From Geodermatophilaceae bacterium NBWT11 (GTDB taxonomy: Bacteria > Actinomycetota > Actinomycetes > Mycobacteriales > Geodermatophilaceae): a stretch of 64,000 nucleotides of DNA. Numbering within the stretch: the stretch's first letter is position 1; every line of letters starts with the position of its first letter. The position numbers were made by a program, and so were the translations under genes. Shown piece after piece: positions 59,203 to 64,000 of the stretch. The stretch covers positions 3,162,001 through 3,226,000 of the forward strand of contig CP043652.1 of assembly GCA_014218215.1 (NCBI GenBank), written 5' to 3'. The notes beneath the pieces were generated by a model. It ran no database searches. It had not been told where the DNA came from and saw nothing but the letters and a program-made list of their open reading frames with translations.

Positions 59203-60503
59203 CGGGCGAGGGAGGGCAGGGCGATCGGCGTGGGGACGACGACGGTCCGCCGCACGGCCGACCCGGAGCGGAACACCCACGCCCGCATCAGCACGAACCG
59301 CAGCAGCGTGGCCAGCCCGTTCGCGGTCACCAGCAGGCCGACCTCGGCCAGCCGGGAGGCGTGCGGGTCCCAGGCGTGCAGCCCGGCGAGCACCCCGCTG
59401 GTCAGGGCGAGTCCCAGCGCGAACACGGCCAGCCCCTGCAGCTGGGCTCGTCCTGCGCCGTCCCGACCCCGGACGCCGAACGTCAGCCGCCGGTTGGCCG
59501 CGGTGTTGGCGACCGCGGTGACCAGCAGTGCGACCAGGTTCGCCGGCTGGGCCTCGACGACCCCGCGGAGCAGCAGGAACAGCGCCAGGTACGCGGCGGT
59601 GGACAGGGCCCCGATGGCGGCGAAGCGGACCAGCTGGCCGACCAGGCCGGGTGGGACGCCGTCCACGGCGGGTTCCACCAGCGGGCCGCGGCCGATCTGG
59701 GCCCGCAGGTCGGCGACCGGCAGCCGACCACGGGCCAGTGCCCGGGACATCCGGACGATCCCGGCCAGGTCCGCCCGGGCGGTGGCCACGATGTGCACGC
59801 TGCTGTCGGGGTCGTCCACCCAGTCGACCGGCACCTCGGCGATCCGCAGCCCGCTGCGCTCGGCGAGGACCAGCAGCTCGGTGTCGAAGAACCAGCCGGT
59901 GTCCTCGACCAGGGGCAGCAGCCGCCGGGCGACGTCGGCGCGCACGGCCTTGAACCCGCACTGCGCGTCGGACACGTGCGTGGCCAGCGTCCCGCGCAGC
60001 AGCAGGTTGTAGCTGCGCGAGATCAGCTCCCGCTTCGCGCCCCGGACCACCCGGGCCGAGCCGGCCAGCCGGGTGCCGATCGCCAGGTCGGAGTGCCCGC
60101 TGATCAGGGGCGCGACCAACGGCAGCAGCGCGGCGAGGTCGGTGGAGAGGTCGACGTCCATGTAGACCAGCACCGCGGCGTCGCTGGCCAGCCAGGCCTC
60201 CCGCAGCGCCCGGCCCCGGCCGGGGTCGCTCTCGACACGGACGACGACCCCGGGCAGCTCGGCGGCGACCCGGCGGGCGACGGCCAGGGTGCCGTCGGTG
60301 CTGGCGTTCTCGGCCACCGTGATCCGGGACGGCCAGGGCAGCCGGGCCAGGTGCGCGTGCAGCCGGCGCAGGCACGGCTCGAGGCCGTCCTCCTCGTCGT
60401 GCACCGGGACGACGACGTCGAGCACCGGGGTCGGCGGGACCTGGTCGGTGGCCCCGTCGGCGGGGTCGGGGCGGGCCTCGGCCGGGGCCGTCAGCGTGGA
60501 CAT
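59199..60503 (-). CDS. Fusion of a polyprenyl-phosphate GT2 glycosyltransferase and a GtrA domain
   Basis: A 434-residue protein. Residues about 25-245 form a DPM1-like GT2 enzyme (DVVVPVHDEEDGLEPCL, AENASTDGT, VYMDVDLSTDL with the metal-binding Asp residues, DAQCGFKA). Residues about 295-420 form a four-helix GtrA-like domain that may flip the lipid-linked sugar across the membrane. The ATG at 60503 gives a normal N-terminus. Together with the downstream GT39 enzyme it makes a donor-synthesis, flipping and transfer set. Confidence 0.9.
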   Translation of the reverse strand: MSTLTAPAEARPDPADGATDQVPPTPVLDVVVPVHDEEDGLEPCLRRLHAHLARLPWPSRITVAENASTDGTLAVARRVAAELPGVVVRVESDPGRGRALREAWLASDAAVLVYMDVDLSTDLAALLPLVAPLISGHSDLAIGTRLAGSARVVRGAKRELISRSYNLLLRGTLATHVSDAQCGFKAVRADVARRLLPLVEDTGWFFDTELLVLAERSGLRIAEVPVDWVDDPDSSVHIVATARADLAGIVRMSRALARGRLPVADLRAQIGRGPLVEPAVDGVPPGLVGQLVRFAAIGALSTAAYLALFLLLRGVVEAQPANLVALLVTAVANTAANRRLTFGVRGRDGAGRAQLQGLAVFALGLALTSGVLAGLHAWDPHASRLAEVGLLVTANGLATLLRFVLMRAWVFRSGSAVRRTVVVPTPIALPSLAR

Positions 60504-60598
60504 GGGGGCACTGTCGGTCCGGTTGCTGGTCGTCGACCGCGATGTCGCTGCACGCCGGCTGTGGAATCCCCGGACCCGGTCACCGCCTTGCACCGGAC

Positions 60599-61558
60599 AT
60601 GAGAGCAGCCGGAGTGACCGAGTTCGGAGGGCCCGAGGCCCTGCACGTCATCGACGTCCCGGAGGTGCACGCCGGCCCCGGGGAGGTGCGGCTCGCCGTC
60701 CGCGCGGCCGCCGTCAACCCCACCGACACGTACGCCCGCAACGGCACGTACGCCCAGCGCAAGGGCGCCCCGCAGGAGATGCCGTGGATCCCGGGCATGG
60801 ACGTCGCCGGGGTGGTCGACGAGATCGGCCCGGACACCGACACCCCGCTCGCCGTGGGCGACGCGGTGATGGCGATCGTCGTCCCCGAGGGTGCGCACGG
60901 CGGGTACCGCGAGCAGATCGCGCTGCCGGCGGACTCCGTCGTCCCGGTGCCGGCCGGGGTCGACTTCCCGGCCGCCGCGTCGCTGCCGATGAACGGCCTC
61001 ACCGCGCGCCTGGCCCTGGACAGGATGGCGCTGCAGCCGGGCCAGGTGCTCGCGGTGACCGGAGCGGCCGGCTCGTTTGGTGGCTACGTCGTGCAGCTGG
61101 CCGTCGCCGACGGGCTGACCGTCGTCGCCGACGCCAGCGAGGCCGACACCGAGCTGGTCCGCTCCCTCGGGGCGCAGGTCGTGCTGCCTCGCGGCGAGGG
61201 CTTCGCCGCCGAGGTGCGCGAGCAGTACCCCGACGGCGTCGACGGGCTGGCCGACGGCTCGGTGCAGGGTGCACAGGTGCTGCCGGCGGTCGCGGACGGC
61301 GGCGTGGTCTCCACCGTGCGCGGCTACCGCGGTGAGGACGCCGAGGAGCACCTGGGCCGGGGCATCCGGATGGAGCCGGTCATGGTGCGTGACTACGGGC
61401 AGAACCGGGCCGCCCTGGACCGGCTGCGCGAGCAGGCCGAGTCCGGTGCGGTCACCCTGCGGGTGGCCGACGTGGTGCCCGCCGCCGAGGCCGCCTCCGC
61501 GCACGCCCGGCTCGAGGCCGGCGGGGTGCGCGGCCGGCTGGTGCTCGACTTCAGCTGA
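60599..61558 (+). CDS. MDR-family NADP-dependent quinone oxidoreductase-like protein
   Basis: A 319-residue medium-chain dehydrogenase/reductase lacking zinc ligands. The N-terminal GroES-like fold contains RAAAVNPTDTYARNG, and VTGAAGSFGGYVVQLAVADG is the NADP-binding loop, both typical of quinone oxidoreductases. The ATG at 60599 starts the first strand. It is divergent from the glycosyltransferase operon with no clear link. Substrate unknown. Confidence 0.88.
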   Translation: MRAAGVTEFGGPEALHVIDVPEVHAGPGEVRLAVRAAAVNPTDTYARNGTYAQRKGAPQEMPWIPGMDVAGVVDEIGPDTDTPLAVGDAVMAIVVPEGAHGGYREQIALPADSVVPVPAGVDFPAAASLPMNGLTARLALDRMALQPGQVLAVTGAAGSFGGYVVQLAVADGLTVVADASEADTELVRSLGAQVVLPRGEGFAAEVREQYPDGVDGLADGSVQGAQVLPAVADGGVVSTVRGYRGEDAEEHLGRGIRMEPVMVRDYGQNRAALDRLREQAESGAVTLRVADVVPAAEAASAHARLEAGGVRGRLVLDFS

Positions 61559-61571
61559 CCCCTCGTCGTCG

Positions 61572-61615
61572 CGCCGCGTGTGCGGTCGGACGCGCTGCGT
61601 CCCCGCGCCGCGGCG
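61572..61615 (+). terminator. GC-rich nested hairpin, possible terminator
   Basis: CGCCGCG (61572-61578) pairs with CGCGGCG (61609-61615), and inside it GGACGC (61588-61593) pairs with GCGTCC (61597-61602). It starts 14 bp after the oxidoreductase stop. Confidence 0.35.
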
Positions 61616-61760
61616 TGGCGCACCGGTCAGGATGTGCACGGCGTGCACCGACCCCACCGTTGAGGGACCGACGACGTCGGGGCCCTGCCCCCGTCCCGAT
61701 GTCCGAGGCACTTGACCCGCCGGTCGCGGTTCACCCGTTCGAGTGGTGACCCATCGTGAG

Positions 61761-61769
61761 TTGTCCACA
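61761..61769 (+). promoter_or_regulatory. Single DnaA-box-like sequence
   Basis: TTGTCCACA equals the actinobacterial DnaA box consensus. Only one copy is seen, so it is not an origin; it may be a DnaA regulatory or titration site, or chance. Confidence 0.3.
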
Positions 61770-61858
61770 GATGCCCTGGTCAGGCTCCCGTAGCGCCTTC
61801 TGGACCCGTACGGTCCCGGCAGTCCCACCGTCTCGTCGACTGGTCTCCCGGGGGTGCC

Positions 61859-63097
61859 GTGCCGACCGTCTCCAGCGCGCTCGACGTCGTCGACGGCGAG
61901 GTCCGGGAGCTGATCCGGCGGCGCGGGCTGGATCCCTTCACCGACCCCGCGCCCATCCGGGTGCTGGTCCGCGATGTCGTCGCCGACTACTCCGAACGTT
62001 CGATGTCCTCGGCGCTGCCGCCGATCGTGGACGCCGAGACCGTGGTGCGCGACGTGCTGGACCGGGTGGCCGGCTTCGGCCCGCTGCAACGGTGGCTCGA
62101 CGACCCCGAGGTCGAGGAGATCTGGGTCAACGAACCGGGCCGGGTCTTCATCGCCCGCCGCGGCCGCAGCGAGCTGACCACCACCATCCTGGGCGCGGGA
62201 CAGCTGGCCGACCTGGTCGAGCGGATGCTGCGCACGTCGGGCCGACGGATCGACATGTCCACGCCCTTCGTCGACGCCACGCTGCCCGACGGTTCGCGGC
62301 TGCACGTGGTCATCCCCGACATCACCCGCCGGCACATGGCGGTCAACATCCGGAAGTTCGTGCTGCAGGCGCACTCCCTCGATGAGCTGGTGGCGCTGGG
62401 CACCCTGCCGGCGCAGGTCGCCCGCTTCCTGGAGGCCTCGGTCGCGGCGGGGCTGAACATCCTGGTCAGCGGTGGGACGCAGGCGGGCAAGACCACCTTG
62501 TTGAACTGCCTGTGTGCCGCGATCCCGGCCCGGGAGCGGGTGATCACCGCGGAAGAGGTCTTCGAGCTGCGGGTGCCGCTGCCCGACGTGGTGGCCATGC
62601 AGACCCGGCAGGCCAACCTCGAGGGCGCCGGGGAGATCCCGCTGCGCCGCCTGGTGAAGGAGGCGCTGCGGATGCGGCCCTCCCGGCTCGTCGTGGGCGA
62701 GGTGCGCCAGGAGGAGTGCCTGGACCTGCTGATCGCCCTCAACAGCGGGCTCCCCGGCATGTGCACGTTGCACGCGAACAGCGCCCGCGAGGCCGTGGTC
62801 AAGATGTGCACGCTCCCGCTGCTCGCGGGGGAGAACATCGGGCACGCCTTCGTGGTGCCGACGGTGGCCAGCAGCGTCGACCTGGTCGTGCACGTGGGCA
62901 ACGACCCCTCCGGGCAGCGCCGGGTGCGGGAGGTCGTGGCACTGCCCGGCCGCACCGAGGGCACCGTCGTGGAGACCGCCGACGTGTTCACCACCCGGGA
63001 CGGTCGGCTGGTCCGCGCCGACGGGCACCCGCCGCACCCCGAGCGCTACGCCGCCCTCGGCCTGGACCTGCCCGCCCTGCTCGGGGACCGCCGGTGA
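61859..63097 (+). CDS. tadA: CpaF/TadA-type secretion ATPase
   Basis: A 412-residue hexameric ATPase that drives assembly of Flp/Tad pili or a related type II/IV system. The N-terminal domain ends with VEEIWVNEPGRVFIARRG. Walker A is SGGTQAGKTT (about residue 205), followed by the Asp box region ITAEEVFELR, the His/Walker B part RPSRLVVGEVR and the C-terminal LNSGLPGMCTLHANSAREA. GTG start with GGGGGT upstream. It is coupled to the TadB-like gene by a GTGA overlap. Confidence 0.92.
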   Translation: MPTVSSALDVVDGEVRELIRRRGLDPFTDPAPIRVLVRDVVADYSERSMSSALPPIVDAETVVRDVLDRVAGFGPLQRWLDDPEVEEIWVNEPGRVFIARRGRSELTTTILGAGQLADLVERMLRTSGRRIDMSTPFVDATLPDGSRLHVVIPDITRRHMAVNIRKFVLQAHSLDELVALGTLPAQVARFLEASVAAGLNILVSGGTQAGKTTLLNCLCAAIPARERVITAEEVFELRVPLPDVVAMQTRQANLEGAGEIPLRRLVKEALRMRPSRLVVGEVRQEECLDLLIALNSGLPGMCTLHANSAREAVVKMCTLPLLAGENIGHAFVVPTVASSVDLVVHVGNDPSGQRRVREVVALPGRTEGTVVETADVFTTRDGRLVRADGHPPHPERYAALGLDLPALLGDRR

Positions 63098-63957
63098 GCG
63101 TGTCCGGTGCACTGCTCGGGCTCGGCCTGGGCGTGGGCCTGCTGCTGGTCTGGCGCAGCGGACCGCGGGCACCGCAGAAGCGGACCGGCCCCCGGCGTCC
63201 CGGACGCCGGCAGCAGCTGCTGTCCGCCGCCGGGCTCACCGGCATCAACCCCGCCCAGCTGGTGGCCCTCCAGGTCGCGCTCGGGCTGGCCGTCGCGGTC
63301 CTGGTGCTGGTCACGACCAGCACCGTGACGATCAGCCTGGTCTTCGGCGGGTTCGGGGCGGCGACGCCGCACCTGCTGGTGAAGCGGTTGGCGGTCAAGC
63401 GCCGCGCGGACCTGCGTGAGGTCTGGCCCGAGGTGGTGGACAACCTGGCGTCCGCCGTCCGGGCCGGCCTGAGCCTGCCCGAGGCCCTCGGTGCGCTCGC
63501 CGTCCGCGGCCCCGAGGCGCTGCGCGCCCCGTTCGGCCGGTTCGCCGCCGACCACCGGGCCACCGGCCGGTTCGCCGACTCCCTCGACCGGCTGAAGGCC
63601 GACCTGGCCGACCCGGTCGGTGACCGGATCGTCGAGACGCTGCGGGTGGCGCGCGAGGTCGGGGGCAGCGACCTGGGCCGGGTGCTGCGCACCCTGGCCG
63701 GCTTCCTCCGCGAGGACGCCCGGGCCCGCGCCGAGCTGGAGACCCGGCAGGGCTGGGTCGTGCAGGCGGCCCGGCTCGCTGTCGGTGCCCCCTGGGTCGT
63801 GCTCCTGCTGCTCGCCACCCAACAGCAGACCCTCGCCGCCTACGACAGCCCGGTCGGGACGGCGATCCTCGTGGCAGGCGGGGTGGTCTGCGTGGCCGCC
63901 TACCGGCTCATGCTGCGGATCGGTCGACTGCCCCAGGACCTGCGGGTGCTCCAGTGA
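63094..63957 (+). CDS. tadB: TadB-like type II secretion system F-domain protein
   Basis: A 287-residue inner-membrane platform protein. A first helix (about 3-20), a second pair (about 58-98), then the cytoplasmic T2SSF domain (REVWPEVVDNLASAVRAGLSLPEALGAL and DRIVETLRVAREVGGSDLGRVLRTLAGFL), and two C-terminal helices. It partners with the ATPase upstream. The last codons overlap the next GTG. Confidence 0.9.
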   Translation: MSVSGALLGLGLGVGLLLVWRSGPRAPQKRTGPRRPGRRQQLLSAAGLTGINPAQLVALQVALGLAVAVLVLVTTSTVTISLVFGGFGAATPHLLVKRLAVKRRADLREVWPEVVDNLASAVRAGLSLPEALGALAVRGPEALRAPFGRFAADHRATGRFADSLDRLKADLADPVGDRIVETLRVAREVGGSDLGRVLRTLAGFLREDARARAELETRQGWVVQAARLAVGAPWVVLLLLATQQQTLAAYDSPVGTAILVAGGVVCVAAYRLMLRIGRLPQDLRVLQ

Positions 63958-64000
63958 GCGCCGGTCTGACCGGTGTGCTGCTGGGTCTCACGGCGGCCAC
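63954..64000 (+). CDS. Start of a TadC-like gene, cut by the window edge
   Basis: Only 15 codons are present, beginning with GTG inside the TadB stop (GTGA) and encoding a hydrophobic start SAGLTGVLLGLTAA. Position after tadB suggests a TadC-type platform protein; this is inference from order. Confidence 0.5.
   Translation, partial: MSAGLTGVLLGLTAA

Larger units (their letters stand above)
61559..61858. other. 300-bp intergenic region before the Tad operon
   Basis: No gene seen. A GC-rich stem (61572-61578 with 61609-61615, enclosing the hairpin 61588-61602) may terminate the upstream transcript. A TTGTCCACA sequence lies at 61761-61769 and a TACGGT box at 61809-61814, about 45 nt before the next start. 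Confidence 0.6.

Noticed and set aside
1-64000. tRNA, rRNA, riboswitch or CRISPR features
   Set aside because: I looked for cloverleaf ends, conserved aptamer cores and regularly spaced direct repeats and saw none. Covariance-model searches would be needed to exclude small RNAs.

Overview
The window is 64 kb of very GC-rich, tightly packed DNA from a high-GC actinomycete. The evidence is frequent GTG starts, 4-bp GTGA/ATGA overlaps, a mycothiol gene (mshB), an actinobacterial FdxA-DapC pair, a SigE/anti-sigma/HtrA/TatB module and DUF222-HNH genes. Protein style and composition suggest Geodermatophilaceae (Blastococcus, Modestobacter, Geodermatophilus); this is inference, not a database result. 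I saw no rRNA, tRNA, CRISPR array, prophage or insertion sequence.

Layout. 0.3-6.5 kb: a complete peptide ABC importer (lipoprotein, two permeases, two ATPases). 6.5-10 kb: mshB, a small membrane protein, an acetyltransferase, fdxA and dapC. 10-16 kb: a membrane-anchored lysozyme-like protein, a hydrolase, the divergent lysine/peptidoglycan genes dapD and dapE, a LOG-family hydrolase, a DivIVA-like membrane protein and an SRPBCC protein. 16-19 kb: a minus-strand operon of two glycosyltransferase-like genes, a cytochrome-b/molybdopterin oxidoreductase fusion and a membrane protein. 19-24 kb: membrane proteins, an EamA transporter, a DUF222-HNH protein and an NAD-dependent sugar epimerase. 24-28 kb: tag, DUF3117, a leucyl aminopeptidase and an unrecognised Rossmann-like protein. 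28-33 kb: a GGDEF protein, a CrtI-like desaturase, a hydrolase plus App1 phosphatase pair and a luciferase-like oxidoreductase. 33.2-34.3 kb: a three-gene nitrile hydratase/thiocyanate hydrolase-like operon in which the beta chain is split. 34.3-37.3 kb: the glycogen/alpha-glucan genes glgA and glgC. 37.3-42.5 kb: methyltransferase, sigE, anti-sigma factor, htrA, tatB and mrp. 42.5-49 kb: AzlCD, an SLC13-type carrier, DUF1003, a PRC/MgtE-N/CBS protein, PhzF and a second EamA transporter. 49-52.6 kb: a malyl-CoA lyase-like protein, a DUF4190 protein, a lipoprotein and an acyl-CoA dehydrogenase. 52.6-57.2 kb: a cell-envelope island (L,D-transpeptidase, large beta-helix repeat protein, two paralogous membrane proteins). 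57.2-61.6 kb: lipid-linked glycosyltransferases and an MDR oxidoreductase. 61.9 kb to the edge: the start of a Tad pilus operon.

The gene order (mshB, fdx, dapC, dapD/dapE, LOG, tag, DUF3117, glgA/glgC, O-methyltransferase, sigE, rseA, htrA, tatB, mrp, MgtE-N/CBS protein) follows the Mycobacterium tuberculosis Rv1170-Rv1239 segment as I recall it, so this is a conserved chromosomal core with lineage-specific insertions. The most notable insertions are the split nitrile-hydratase-like operon, the beta-helix/L,D-transpeptidase island and the cytochrome-b/Mo fusion operon.

A recurring signal is a TANNNT box 6-8 nt upstream of a start codon with no Shine-Dalgarno sequence. It occurs at about twenty operon heads and points to widespread leaderless transcription. 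I used it, together with Shine-Dalgarno matches elsewhere, to choose start codons.
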